Translations under genes and position numbers: made by a program | Shown: one piece after another, positions 53,051 to 62,710 of the stretch | Layout: each line of letters begins with the position of its first letter | Numbering within the stretch: the stretch's first letter is position 1 | DNA from: an uncultured Pelagibacteraceae bacterium | GTDB lineage: Bacteria; Pseudomonadota; Alphaproteobacteria; Pelagibacterales; Pelagibacteraceae | Reading direction: 5' to 3' | DNA length: 64,000 bases | Assembly: GCA_902614975.1 (NCBI GenBank) | Contig: CACMND010000003.1 | Location: forward strand, 62,001-126,000 | Notes under the pieces: generated by a model | Seen by the model: only the letters and a program-made list of their open reading frames with translations | The model's database searches: none | Told to the model about the DNA's origin: nothing

Positions 53051-53422
53051 TCACTCTACTTTTGGTTTAAATATTAAGCAAATTCCATTATTACAATATC
53101 TTTTTCCAGTTGGTTGAGGACCATCATCAAATATATGCCCATGATGTCCTCCACATTTCTTACAATGATACTCGGTCCTAGCATAACCAATATGATGATC
53201 GGTTTTAGTTTCAAAGACTTCTGGAAGGGATTTGTAAAAAGATGGCCACCCTGATCCACTTTCGTATTTTGTAGATGATTTAAATAATTCAGTATCACAG
53301 TTAGCACAATGGTATGTGCCTTCTCTTTTTTCATTGTTTAGATTGCTTGAACCAGGAGGTTCAGTTGCTTCATTAAATAAAATATTTTGTTGCTCAATAG
53401 TTAAATTTGAATTTTTTTTCAT
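53051..53422 (-). CDS. msrB: Peptide methionine (R)-sulfoxide reductase MsrB
   Basis: The 123-aa protein has both zinc CxxC pairs (CANCDTE and CKKCGGH), the GSGWPSFYK motif, GHIFDDGPQPTGKRYC and the catalytic Cys in RYCNNGICL. It reduces R-epimers of protein methionine sulfoxide. Its ATG overlaps the deacetylase stop (TAATG). Confidence 0.93.
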   Translation of the reverse strand: MKKNSNLTIEQQNILFNEATEPPGSSNLNNEKREGTYHCANCDTELFKSSTKYESGSGWPSFYKSLPEVFETKTDHHIGYARTEYHCKKCGGHHGHIFDDGPQPTGKRYCNNGICLIFKPKVE

Positions 53423-54315
53423 TATAAAAATTTAGCGCATGTTTTATGTAAACTAGAATGTAATTCTACTAGTTTTTTAAAATCTTCGTTATAACCACCT
53501 CCTAATACTCCACAAATAGGAATTCTATTTGAGAAGAAATTATCAATTACTAATTCATCTCTCTCAAATATACCATTATCAGAAATTTTTAGTTTACCCA
53601 ACCTATCATTATAGTGAATATCAACCCCAGCAATATAAAACACAAAATCAAATTCTTCTTGGTTTAAATATTTTAGGTTTTTTTTTAAAATATCAATATA
53701 TTCTCTATCCTCTAAATTTTCCTCTAATTCAATATCAAGATCACTTATAGATTTCTTTGCTGGATAATTGACCTTCGCGTGCATACTAAACGTAAAAACT
53801 TGAGTATCATTTTTAAATATTTCAGAGTTACCATTTCCTTGATGAACATCTAAATCAATAATTAAAATTCTGTTTGCTAAACCTCTGGTAATTAAATATT
53901 TAGCTGCTACTGCAACGTCATTGAAAACACAAAATCCAGCTCCCTCATTAGATGTTGCATGATGACTGCCTCCTGCTGTATTGCATGCTATTCCATAATT
54001 TAGTGCTAACTTTGTTGCAAGCACAGTTCCTCCAGTTGCTATAAAAGACCTTCTAACTACGCTGTCTACTAATGGAAAACCAATTTTTCTTATCTCGTTT
54101 TTATCTAAAGTTTTGTTTTTTATTTTATTTATATAATCCTCTGTGTGTGCCTCTTTTAAAGTTTCGAATGAGCACGGCTCAGGAATATAGAAATTTTTAA
54201 CAATTTTATTTTGAATTAATGTTCTAGCTAACTCTCCAAATTTTTTTATGGGAAATTTATTGTCATCATTCAATTTAGCTTCATAGTCTTTATGATTGAC
54301 GACTGGTAGTTCCAT
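53422..54315 (-). CDS. Histone deacetylase-like family hydrolase (AcuC/AphA-type)
   Basis: The 297-aa protein has the arginase/deacetylase fold with Zn and catalytic motifs GGSHHATSNEGAGFCVFND (tandem His), DLDVHQGNG (Asp and His ligands), AGVDIHYNDRLG and GGGYNEDF. Bacterial members deacetylate acetylpolyamines, acetoin-pathway AcsA or small amides. Polyamine uptake genes at 7-11 kb make acetylpolyamine a possible substrate. It follows aceE by 15 nt. Confidence 0.87.
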   Translation of the reverse strand: MELPVVNHKDYEAKLNDDNKFPIKKFGELARTLIQNKIVKNFYIPEPCSFETLKEAHTEDYINKIKNKTLDKNEIRKIGFPLVDSVVRRSFIATGGTVLATKLALNYGIACNTAGGSHHATSNEGAGFCVFNDVAVAAKYLITRGLANRILIIDLDVHQGNGNSEIFKNDTQVFTFSMHAKVNYPAKKSISDLDIELEENLEDREYIDILKKNLKYLNQEEFDFVFYIAGVDIHYNDRLGKLKISDNGIFERDELVIDNFFSNRIPICGVLGGGYNEDFKKLVELHSSLHKTCAKFL

Positions 54316-54330
54316 AAATGCTATTAAGTA

Positions 54331-56985
54331 CTATATTTCCCAGGGATTATTCTTATTATTGTTGAAATTATATTTACTAATTGCTTTTTCTAAAGTTTGT
54401 ATTGGAACTTTATTATCTTCATAAAGTGTATACAAAGTACTAACGACTATATGTTTACTATCTACCTCAAAAAAGTCTCTCAAATTTTTTCGCGTATCAC
54501 TTCTTCCAAAACCATCTGTCCCCATTGCTAAAAACTTATTATTTATGTGACTAGAGATTAATTGTGAATATGCTCTTACATAATCTGAAGTGGCAATTAC
54601 AGGATCCTCATTGGAAATTAGCTGCTGTAAATAATTTTGTTTTTTATTTGCAGGAGACAATGTGTTTTGTCTTAGAACGGATTTAGCTTCTTTTTCCAAC
54701 TCTGAATAGCTTGTTATACTGTACAATCTTGAACCAATTCCATATTCATCTTCAAGAATTTTAGAAGCCTCAATACATTCTCTAAAAATTGGTCCAGATC
54801 CTAATAAATTTATATTAATTTTATCATTAGAATTATCTTCAAAAAGATAACCGCCTTTAATTATTCCACCTTTATTTTTTATATCAATTTTTGGATGAGA
54901 GTACTTTTCATTATTCACAGTAATATAATAAAATTCATCTTTGCATTCTGTCATCATTCTTTTCATTCCTTCATCAAATATAATTGCAAGCTCGCTTGCA
55001 AAACAAGGATCATAGGATTTTAAATTTGGAAATGTTGAAGCAATTATATGACTTTGTCCATCTTGGTGCTGCAATCCTTCTCCAGCTAAAGTAGTTCGAC
55101 CAGCTGTTGCACCAATTAAAAATCCTCTAGGCATTTGATCAGCTGCCGCCCAAATCAAATCTCCAATTCTTTGAAAACCAAACATTGAATAAAAAATATA
55201 AAACGGCATCATTGGAAAATTATGATTGCTATAAGATGTAGCTGCTGCTAGCCAAGAAGATATGGCTCCGGCTTCATTAATTCCTTCCTCTAATAATTGT
55301 CCTGTTTTTGATTCTTGATATTTCAAAATTGAAGTCGCATCTTCAGGTTCATATAACTGACCCTCTGGTGAATATATTCCAATTTGCGAAAATAAATTAG
55401 CCATTCCAAAAGTCCTAGCTTCATCAGCAACTATTGGAACGACTCTTTTTCCAAACTCTTTATCTCTCATTATGTTTCCTAAAGATCTTACCAGTCCAGT
55501 CGTTGTTGAATATTCTCTGTCACTTTCTTCGAATAAAAAGTTTGAATGTTTTTCAATTTTTGGAGTAACTAATTCAACTTCTTTAAAGCTTCTTTTAGGT
55601 AGAGATCCTCCTAAAGCTTCCCTTCTTTTTTTTAAATATTTTATTTCCTCAGAATTTTCATCTGGTTTATAAAACTCCATATTTTCTAGTTTATTATCTG
55701 GAATATCTAATTGAAAACGGTCTCTAAACTCTTTTAATGCATCAAGATTTAATTCTTTTTGCTGGTGGTTAGTCATTTTTGACTCGCCAGCTTTACCCAT
55801 TCCATAACCTTTTTTTGTTTTAGCTAAAATAACTGTAGGTTTACCCTTAGTTTTAACAGCAGCATTAAAGGCAGCATAAAGTTTTTTAAAATCATGGCCT
55901 CCCCTTTTAAGTTTATCAATTTCATCTTTACTGAGTGAAGAAACCATTTTTAAAACTTCTGGATCCTCTGCAAAAAAGTTTTTAAGGTTATACTCTCCAT
56001 CTCTTGCACCTAACGTTTGATATTTTCCATCAACGGTTTTAGCAAAACGCTTTAACAACAAATGATCTTTATCTTGTTGAAAAATTTTATCCCATTCAGA
56101 TCCCCATAGAACTTTAATTACATTCCATCCATTAGCTTTAAAGATTGTTTCCAGTTCCTGAATTATTTGTCCATTACCTCTTACGGGTCCATCTAATCTT
56201 TGAAGATTACAATTAATAATAAAAGTTAAATTATCTAACTTTTCTCTTGATGCGATAGATAATCCAGCCAAACTTTCAGGTTCATCCATTTCACCATCTC
56301 CAAATAAACCCCATACTCTTTTATTTGTTTTTAATAAGTTTCTATTTTCTAAATATTTCATGAAACGAGCTTGGTAAATTGCATTAACTAAACCTATTCC
56401 CATAGATGATGTGGTAAATGTCCAATAATCTCTCATTAAATATGGATGGCAATATGATGACAGTCCTTGCTCGTTTAATTCTTGTCTATAATGTTCCAAA
56501 TGATTTTTAGTTAATCTTCCCTCTAAAAAAGATCTTGCATATATCCCAGTTGTACACTGCGATTGATAAAAAATTAAATCTGCTTCATCACCACCTTTAA
56601 AAAAATGATTAAATCCCGTTTCAAATACCTCAGCAAAAGATGCATAACTTGCTATATGTCCTCCAAGCCCACCATAATTTTTATTAGCTTTCATAACCAT
56701 AGTTAAAGCATTCCATCTTAAAATTGCTGTAATTTTTTCTTCGATTTCTAAATCTCCAGGATAAATTCCTTGGTCATATTGAGATATCGTATTTCTGTAT
56801 GGTGAATATGGAACTGGAGAATATAATACTCTTAAATCTTTTGCTCTTTTCTCAAGTTTTTCTAAAATTAGTTTGGCACCCTCTCTACCATGATTTTCAA
56901 CAACTGCATCAAGAGAGTCTAACCAATCGTTTAATTCTTGATTATCTAGTTTTTGATTTTGAGTAGCTTTAAATTCTTTGCTCAT
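54331..56985 (-). CDS. aceE: Pyruvate dehydrogenase E1 component, homodimeric type
   Basis: I use ATG 56985 (MSKEFKATQ); the track extends six codons to a TTG. At 884 aa it matches homodimeric AceE. The ThDP motif is GDGEMDEPES with INCNLQRLDGPVRGNG, followed by GGHDFKKLYAAF and GEGLQHQDGQSH. It decarboxylates pyruvate and reductively acetylates the lipoyl domain of E2. No aceF or lpd lies alongside, so its partners are elsewhere or it serves a 2-oxo-acid complex shared with another E1. The deacetylase and msrB follow on the same strand. Confidence 0.92.
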   Translation of the reverse strand: MSKEFKATQNQKLDNQELNDWLDSLDAVVENHGREGAKLILEKLEKRAKDLRVLYSPVPYSPYRNTISQYDQGIYPGDLEIEEKITAILRWNALTMVMKANKNYGGLGGHIASYASFAEVFETGFNHFFKGGDEADLIFYQSQCTTGIYARSFLEGRLTKNHLEHYRQELNEQGLSSYCHPYLMRDYWTFTTSSMGIGLVNAIYQARFMKYLENRNLLKTNKRVWGLFGDGEMDEPESLAGLSIASREKLDNLTFIINCNLQRLDGPVRGNGQIIQELETIFKANGWNVIKVLWGSEWDKIFQQDKDHLLLKRFAKTVDGKYQTLGARDGEYNLKNFFAEDPEVLKMVSSLSKDEIDKLKRGGHDFKKLYAAFNAAVKTKGKPTVILAKTKKGYGMGKAGESKMTNHQQKELNLDALKEFRDRFQLDIPDNKLENMEFYKPDENSEEIKYLKKRREALGGSLPKRSFKEVELVTPKIEKHSNFLFEESDREYSTTTGLVRSLGNIMRDKEFGKRVVPIVADEARTFGMANLFSQIGIYSPEGQLYEPEDATSILKYQESKTGQLLEEGINEAGAISSWLAAATSYSNHNFPMMPFYIFYSMFGFQRIGDLIWAAADQMPRGFLIGATAGRTTLAGEGLQHQDGQSHIIASTFPNLKSYDPCFASELAIIFDEGMKRMMTECKDEFYYITVNNEKYSHPKIDIKNKGGIIKGGYLFEDNSNDKININLLGSGPIFRECIEASKILEDEYGIGSRLYSITSYSELEKEAKSVLRQNTLSPANKKQNYLQQLISNEDPVIATSDYVRAYSQLISSHINNKFLAMGTDGFGRSDTRKNLRDFFEVDSKHIVVSTLYTLYEDNKVPIQTLEKAISKYNFNNNKNNPWEI

Positions 56986-57044
56986 CAAAATAATTATACA
57001 CAAAAAATTTAAATTTATATCTGTAAAAATTGTCTTAATTTAAT

Positions 57045-57995
57045 TTACTCAATGATCCTTTTTGGTTTACCTGATACAAAACAATCAAGATTTTCAATCA
57101 TTTGATTGTAGAAAGTTACATAATTTTCAGCAGTTACGTATCCAATGTGAGGAAGTAGAAGTGCATTTTGAACGAATCTAAGCTTATGACTTTCGGACAA
57201 TGGTTCTTTTTCGTAAACATCTATACCTGCGCCAGCTATAATATTTGTTGATAAGGCTATAATTAAATCATCTTCATTAACTATTTCACCTCTAGAAGTA
57301 TTTATTAAATATGAAGTTTTTTTCATCTTCTCAAATTCTTTAATTGTAATGCAGTCTCGATATCTATCTCCTCCTTGAACATGGATTGACAAAAAGTCTG
57401 AATTTTGAATTAAATCATCCTTACTACATGGTAAGACATCAAGTTCTTTGCATTTATCTAAGTTTAAATTTTCACTCCAAGCCATAATTTGCATACCAAA
57501 AGCTTTACCAATTTTTGCAACTTGAGAACCTACTCTCCCCAATCCAAGTAAACCTAATATCTTACCTTTAAGCTCAACTCCAATTGTCGACTGCCAGTAA
57601 CCTTGATACATATTGTCTATCTCTGTTTTAAAATTTCTAGCAAGTCCTAAAATTAATGCCCAGGTTAACTCTGGCGTTGGATTACTATTAATTTCAGTGC
57701 CACAAACCACAACTTTATTTTTTTTAGCCGTTACTAAATCTATTGATTTATTTCTCATACCACTAGTAACAATTAATTTTAAATTCTTTAAACTTTCTAT
57801 AAGTTTTTTTGTTATTTTTGTTCTCTCTCTCATAATAAATAAAACTTCAAATTCTCTTAATTTTTCAATTGCATCATCCTCATTTTCAAATGGATCATTA
57901 AATACCTGAAATTCATATTTTGAAGATAATTTTTTTAGATCAATAAAATCTTTTGCAATATTTTGATAATCGTCGAGTATGGCTACTTTAAGCAT
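57045..57995 (-). CDS. D-isomer-specific 2-hydroxyacid dehydrogenase (SerA-like)
   Basis: The start is ATG 57995 (MLKVAILDDYQ), which overlaps the EamA stop by 8 nt; the track's longer frame is an extension into that gene. The 316-aa protein has catalytic Arg in VTSGMRN, NAD-binding GLLGLGRVGSQVAK, Glu in GIDVYEKEPL and His in LLPHIGYVT. It reduces a 2-oxo acid or oxidises a D-2-hydroxy acid. There is no ACT regulatory domain, so a catabolic or generalist role is more likely than serine synthesis. Confidence 0.88.
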   Translation of the reverse strand: MLKVAILDDYQNIAKDFIDLKKLSSKYEFQVFNDPFENEDDAIEKLREFEVLFIMRERTKITKKLIESLKNLKLIVTSGMRNKSIDLVTAKKNKVVVCGTEINSNPTPELTWALILGLARNFKTEIDNMYQGYWQSTIGVELKGKILGLLGLGRVGSQVAKIGKAFGMQIMAWSENLNLDKCKELDVLPCSKDDLIQNSDFLSIHVQGGDRYRDCITIKEFEKMKKTSYLINTSRGEIVNEDDLIIALSTNIIAGAGIDVYEKEPLSESHKLRFVQNALLLPHIGYVTAENYVTFYNQMIENLDCFVSGKPKRIIE

Positions 57996-58893
57996 TTTTT
58001 TTGTTTGAAAGTAATATCCCTGAAATAATAAATATTCCACCGATATAATGATAAAATAGTAATACTTCATCAAATATTATCATTGCTAAAATTGCTGCAA
58101 GAATTGGCATTAAATGTAAATAAATTCCTGCCCTGTTAGCACCTATTAAAGCAACTCCTTTTATCCAAAAAAAAAATGAGATTATTCCGGGCAACAAAAC
58201 TACATATGACAAAACAAGAATAAAATTTGTATTAATTATAATTCGATTGCCAATGTAAATATAATCTATTGCATACATTGGAATAAGAAATATTACACCA
58301 AGACCAATAACAACTTGAAGTAAGGTTATAGGAGACAATCCATAATTTTTTTTCTTTAAAAGAGCTGAATATAGTGACCAGGATATCATTGCGAACAATG
58401 CAAATAAATCTCCTTTTTCAAAAGCTAAATTTTTAAAAACTTCAAAATCTGCTTTTGAAATTATAAATAATACACCCAACAAAGAAAATATAACTCCCAA
58501 AACTTGAAAGGTATTTGTTTTTTCTATTTTTAAAATTATAGAAAATAAAATGATCATAACTGGAACAGTTGAGATCATAAGTACACCTGTAATTACTTGT
58601 GTAGTTTTCAAAGAATAAAAAAGTGCTGAATTAAAAATACTGACCGCTGTTATTCCTAAAAAACAAAGTAGATAAATATTTTTAAAAATTAATTCTTTTT
58701 TTTCAATCATCTCTTTATAAGTAAATGGTAATAGAATTAGAAACGCCAGTGACCACCTTAATATATTTAATGAAATTGGCGGTATATCATTTAAACCTGC
58801 AATCTTTCCAACAATAAAATTTCCAGACCAAAACAAAGTTGCTAAAAAAAGCAAAATAGATGCAACTATGATATTACTTTTATTTTCAAGCAT
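57988..58893 (-). CDS. EamA/DMT-family transporter
   Basis: The 301-aa protein has ten predicted membrane segments, with WSGNFIVGKIAG near the start (EamA motif) and NRAGIYLHLMPILAAILAMI in the second half. It overlaps the 2-hydroxyacid dehydrogenase start by 8 nt (ATGCTTAA), so the two are coupled; the transporter may export or import a hydroxy acid. Confidence 0.87.
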   Translation of the reverse strand: MLENKSNIIVASILLFLATLFWSGNFIVGKIAGLNDIPPISLNILRWSLAFLILLPFTYKEMIEKKELIFKNIYLLCFLGITAVSIFNSALFYSLKTTQVITGVLMISTVPVMIILFSIILKIEKTNTFQVLGVIFSLLGVLFIISKADFEVFKNLAFEKGDLFALFAMISWSLYSALLKKKNYGLSPITLLQVVIGLGVIFLIPMYAIDYIYIGNRIIINTNFILVLSYVVLLPGIISFFFWIKGVALIGANRAGIYLHLMPILAAILAMIIFDEVLLFYHYIGGIFIISGILLSNKKNA

Positions 58894-58923
58894 TAATAAA
58901 TAGAGTACTATAAAAGATTACTT

Positions 58924-60165
58924 TTAACTAAACCTTATTGAGCTGTATGGTTGCAAATCTAAGTTAGTATTCTCGCCCGAGATCATTTTAGATATGATTT
59001 TTCCTGAAATTGCACCAAGTGTCCAACCTAGGTGATGATGACCAAAAGAATAAAAAACATTTTTATAATTTTTTGAAGGCCCTAAGACTGGTAAAAAATC
59101 TGGTAGTGTGGGTCTAAAACCAAGCCACTCATCTTTATGTTCTGGCAAACCATCCAACATATCTTTTGCATTTAATATTAAATTTTTTATCCTCGATTTA
59201 GATGGAGAATTTTCCAAACCACCAAATTCTACTGTTCCAACAACACGCAAACCCTGTTCCATTGGTGTCATTCCAAAACCTCTATTTGCATAAACAATGG
59301 GTCTTGAAATTAAATGGTCATAATCTTTGAAATGAACGTGATAACCTCTTTCGGTATCTAAAGGAATATTTTCATGTAACTTATCAGTTAATCTTTTTGA
59401 AAATGCTCCACATGCAATAACAAGTCTATCAAAAATAAATCTTTGCGAGTCTGTTCTTAAAACAGGTTTTTCTTCATCGAAATCTATATCTTGAATATTT
59501 AATTTTAAAAACTTTCCACCTTTATTTACAAAATTTTCAAATAATTTAATTAGAATTTTTCTTGGATTTCTTGCATGCCTAGCATAATCATAAAATACCC
59601 CACCATGATAAAATGGTTTTAAGTTTGGTTCTAAATCATGAATTTCTTTTTTATTAACTAATTGTTGTTTTACTCCAAGCTGATCTCTAATTCTAATTTC
59701 TAACTCTCTGCTCTTCATATTTTGATCGGTCCAAACATAAAGAATTCCGTTATTTTCAACTAAACCATCTAAATCAATTTCGTCAAATAACTCGTCAAAA
59801 GCTGGCAATGATTGATCTAAAATTTGATGCATATTTTTAGCTGTGTGCATCATTTTTTCTTCTCTACAATTTAAAATAAATCTTGCAAACCAAGGGATCA
59901 TCTTTGGAACGTAATTCCATTTTAAAGCTAAAGGTCCCCTAGAGCTAATCAACATTGAAGGAACATCTGCTATGACATCTGGTCTGTTTAAAGGGACGGA
60001 AGCATAAGGAGAAAAGTGACCAGCATTTCCATATGATGCTGCACTTCCTGGCTCCTCTCTATCAAAAAGTATTACCTGAAAACCTTTTTTTTGTAGAAAC
60101 AAAGCATTACAAACACCTTGTATGCCAGCACCTATTATTCCAATTTTTAGATTTTTATTATTCAC
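58924..60165 (-). CDS. DadA-like FAD-dependent D-amino acid dehydrogenase
   Basis: The 413-aa protein has the Rossmann FAD motif IGIIGAGIQGVCNALFLQKKG, then PGSAASYGNAGHFSP and a C-terminal GFRPTLPDFLPVLGPS and FGHHHLGWTLGA, as in DadA. It deaminates a D-amino acid, passing electrons to the respiratory chain. It does not have the look of LhgO. It lies 30 nt upstream of the EamA gene and could be in one transcript with it and the hydroxyacid dehydrogenase. Confidence 0.85.
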   Translation of the reverse strand: MNNKNLKIGIIGAGIQGVCNALFLQKKGFQVILFDREEPGSAASYGNAGHFSPYASVPLNRPDVIADVPSMLISSRGPLALKWNYVPKMIPWFARFILNCREEKMMHTAKNMHQILDQSLPAFDELFDEIDLDGLVENNGILYVWTDQNMKSRELEIRIRDQLGVKQQLVNKKEIHDLEPNLKPFYHGGVFYDYARHARNPRKILIKLFENFVNKGGKFLKLNIQDIDFDEEKPVLRTDSQRFIFDRLVIACGAFSKRLTDKLHENIPLDTERGYHVHFKDYDHLISRPIVYANRGFGMTPMEQGLRVVGTVEFGGLENSPSKSRIKNLILNAKDMLDGLPEHKDEWLGFRPTLPDFLPVLGPSKNYKNVFYSFGHHHLGWTLGAISGKIISKMISGENTNLDLQPYSSIRFS

Positions 60166-60237
60166 ATCTAAAATATATTTTCTAAAAAACTCTTAATATA
60201 TATGATATTTGATCGCGGGTTTATTTAACTTAAATTG

Positions 60238-62388
60238 TTATTTGCCTATAGATATTAAGGTTAAGTCATCACTTAACTTATTATCCCCAGTAGAATTAAT
60301 TACCGTATTTGATATATCTGATAGTTGTTTGCTAGAATCTGTATTAAAATTTTGCTCTATAATTTTTAATGAACCATCTATCCCTATTTCTTCTCCTGAA
60401 CTATTTAAGCTTTCAGATAAACCATCAGTGAAAGCATAAAATCTGTTATTTTCTAGCTTAACTTTGTGAGTTTTATAAACTGATTTATCTTTTTGAAGTA
60501 TTACGCCCATAGGTGGAGAATTACTTTCAAATTGTTCATAATTTCCAGATGATGATCTAATTATAGCTGGCTGATGACCACCATTTACCCATCTTAATTC
60601 ATCCGTCCTCATATTATATTCTCCCAATATACTTGTAACGAACATACCGCCGGTTTTAGTTAAAAACAGATCATTATTCATATGAAACATCATTTCGTCT
60701 GGATCTACTTGGTCTCTAGACATTATTTCGAAAAGAGTTGATGCTTTTGCCATTACCATTCCAGCATGAATTCCTTTGCCCGCAACATCTGCAATGATAA
60801 AATAAACACTATCATTATGAGGATAAAAGCTGAAGAAATCTCCAGAAACTTCTCTAGCAGCAATGTTAATTCCATGCACAGGGTAATTTTCTAAATTCCT
60901 CTTTGGCAAAAAGTTTTCTTGGACTTTTACTGCAAGTTTAACTTCGTTTGAAATTCTATCTCTCCATACTTTCTTTTCAGCTTCGCTAGTTTCTAGTTTA
61001 CTCATCAATCTGTTGTAATAAAGCCCAATCACACCTCCAGCTGTAAATGGATCTTGCGGACCTCTAATTGTTAAATCACCAGATTCAGATTGTTTTTCTA
61101 AAATTGTAATTAAATCATGCTCTACGGAAGTTGCATTATGCTCAGCAATATTCAAACCTAATTCTTCATGTAGTGGACTTACTCTTAATGGATAAAAGTA
61201 ATTTAAAATTTTCAATAAAATATACGATCCAAAAAATGAGAATGTACCGATTGAAACAATTCCAATAAACTGTACTTTAATTTGCTCCAATCTAGTTAAC
61301 CCAGTTCCAAGTATTTCAAGATCACTAAAGAATCCAACTGCAATAGTTCCCCAAACTCCTGCTGCCAAATGAACTGGAACAGCGCCAACAACATCGTCTA
61401 TTTCAAATTTATTTAAAAATTCATTTACAAAAATTGCTACCACCGCACCAATAATACCTACAAAAATTGATGTAACAGAAGTCATCGAATTACATCCTGC
61501 TGTAATTGCAACCAATCCTGCAAGCGGTCCAAGAATTACATAATAAGGATCTGGTTTTTTAAATAATGCAAATGAAATCCCAAGACCAGTTAGTAATCCA
61601 AAAGAAGCAGCTAGAAATGTGTTTATTAAAATTAGCGGAACTGCTTCATCCATAGCTCCATTACTTCCACCGTTAAAACCAAACCATCCAAACCATAAAA
61701 TTAAAGTTCCCAAAACTGCCAAAGGAAAACTTGAGCCTGTGAATTTTCCTTTATTAGCATCTGAATATTTTCCAATTCTTGGACCTAAAATTAAAACTGC
61801 TGATAATGCAATCCAACCTCCAACTGAATGAACTATTGTGCTTCCTGCAAAATCAACAAATCCAATATCTGTTAACCATCCAGTTGTTTTAACTTGTCCA
61901 GTTACCGCAAGTAATTGTCTTGTAGCATCTATATTATTCAAATAACTTGATGACCATGCCCAATGACCAACAATTGGATATATAATCCCTGTTGCTATTA
62001 TTGTAATGATTAAATAACCATTAAACTTCATTCTTTCAGCAACTGCTCCTGAAACAATTGTAGCTGCAGTTGCAACAAACATTGCCTGGAATACAAAATA
62101 TGTCATGTATTCAGCTTGATCAGTTTTAAAAAAGAACAAATCAGTTCCAAAATAGCCGTTAAAACTCTTTCCAAACATTAACCCGAAACCAAATAACCAA
62201 AAGATTACAACCGCTAAGCCAAAATCGGCTGCGTTTTTAAGAGCTACATTAATACTATTTTTATGTCTTGATAGACCGGTTTCCATACACATAAAGCCTG
62301 CCTGCATTATGAAAACAAGTATTGCACAATCTATAACCCAAAGGGTATCTACAAATGACTTTACTGATTCCAGATCTATGTTCTCCAT
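60238..62388 (-). CDS. Ammonium transporter (Amt) fused to SpoIIE-type PP2C phosphatase
   Basis: The 716-aa protein joins two modules. Residues 1-420 are a full Amt channel: FMCMETGLSRHKN, Asp179 in VDFAGSTIVH, and the twin His at 187 (IVHSVGG) and 340 (VPVHLAAGVWG), ending in the family's EELGLNIAEH tail. Residues about 425-475 form a linker. The rest is a PP2C/SpoIIE (RsbU-like) phosphatase with acidic ligands in REVSGDFFSFY, IIADVAGKGIHAG, AFTDGLSES and KLSDDLTLI, all intact. Its plausible role is an ammonium-sensing transceptor that dephosphorylates a STAS antagonist; the STAS gene at 63753 is a candidate target. Confidence 0.92.
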   Translation of the reverse strand: MENIDLESVKSFVDTLWVIDCAILVFIMQAGFMCMETGLSRHKNSINVALKNAADFGLAVVIFWLFGFGLMFGKSFNGYFGTDLFFFKTDQAEYMTYFVFQAMFVATAATIVSGAVAERMKFNGYLIITIIATGIIYPIVGHWAWSSSYLNNIDATRQLLAVTGQVKTTGWLTDIGFVDFAGSTIVHSVGGWIALSAVLILGPRIGKYSDANKGKFTGSSFPLAVLGTLILWFGWFGFNGGSNGAMDEAVPLILINTFLAASFGLLTGLGISFALFKKPDPYYVILGPLAGLVAITAGCNSMTSVTSIFVGIIGAVVAIFVNEFLNKFEIDDVVGAVPVHLAAGVWGTIAVGFFSDLEILGTGLTRLEQIKVQFIGIVSIGTFSFFGSYILLKILNYFYPLRVSPLHEELGLNIAEHNATSVEHDLITILEKQSESGDLTIRGPQDPFTAGGVIGLYYNRLMSKLETSEAEKKVWRDRISNEVKLAVKVQENFLPKRNLENYPVHGINIAAREVSGDFFSFYPHNDSVYFIIADVAGKGIHAGMVMAKASTLFEIMSRDQVDPDEMMFHMNNDLFLTKTGGMFVTSILGEYNMRTDELRWVNGGHQPAIIRSSSGNYEQFESNSPPMGVILQKDKSVYKTHKVKLENNRFYAFTDGLSESLNSSGEEIGIDGSLKIIEQNFNTDSSKQLSDISNTVINSTGDNKLSDDLTLISIGK

Positions 62389-62423
62389 TTCATCCTATTG
62401 AGGTTACATTTATTTTAAAGTTC

Positions 62424-62429
62424 ATTATA
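62424..62429 (-). promoter_or_regulatory. Possible -10 box upstream of the Amt-phosphatase gene
   Basis: A TATAAT hexamer on the minus strand lies about 36 bp before the ATG, in the 67-bp gap after the 81-aa gene. No clear -35 element is seen at the right spacing, so support is weak. An AGGA ribosome site sits just before the ATG. Confidence 0.25.
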
Positions 62430-62455
62430 GAAAGTAGATGATCAAAATAGGTTCG

Positions 62456-62701
62456 TTAATCCTTTTTTTTCCAGATAAAATAAAACAGATAAGGAGAAAG
62501 GGCTGGAACAATCCCAAACCAAAACCACTCATCCCATCTAAAGCTTTTATCTAACATCGGACTTTTCAATCCATTCCACCAAGTTAAATATCCTATAAAT
62601 ATTATCCATGCTAAACTTGCGGTTGCATAGATTTTAAAGTTTTTTGAAAGATCTCCTGAAAAGACCAATTTAACTTGTTCAACATATTTATTGAAGTCCA
62701 T
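62456..62701 (-). CDS. Small membrane protein of unknown function
   Basis: An 81-aa protein with two hydrophobic stretches (ASLAWIIFIGYLTWW and WFWFGIVPALSPYLFYFIW) and a charged C-terminal tail. The start is a good ATG 9 nt after the pilin gene stop, so it may be co-transcribed with the pilins. I do not recognise a family. Confidence 0.6.
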   Translation of the reverse strand: MDFNKYVEQVKLVFSGDLSKNFKIYATASLAWIIFIGYLTWWNGLKSPMLDKSFRWDEWFWFGIVPALSPYLFYFIWKKKD

Positions 62702-62710
62702 TTTAATAAT

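Noticed and set aside
54331-57003. Longer aceE frame from a TTG at 57003
   Set aside because: An ATG six codons downstream gives the normal AceE N-terminus; the extension MCIIIL is hydrophobic and unlike AceE.
57996-58073. 26-codon N-terminal extension of the 2-hydroxyacid dehydrogenase
   Set aside because: It lies in another frame inside the EamA gene; the family start MLKVAILDDYQ at 57995 overlaps the EamA stop in the usual coupled way.
58924-60165. L-2-hydroxyglutarate oxidase partner for GlaH
   Set aside because: The N-terminal and C-terminal segments match DadA-type D-amino acid dehydrogenases better than LhgO.
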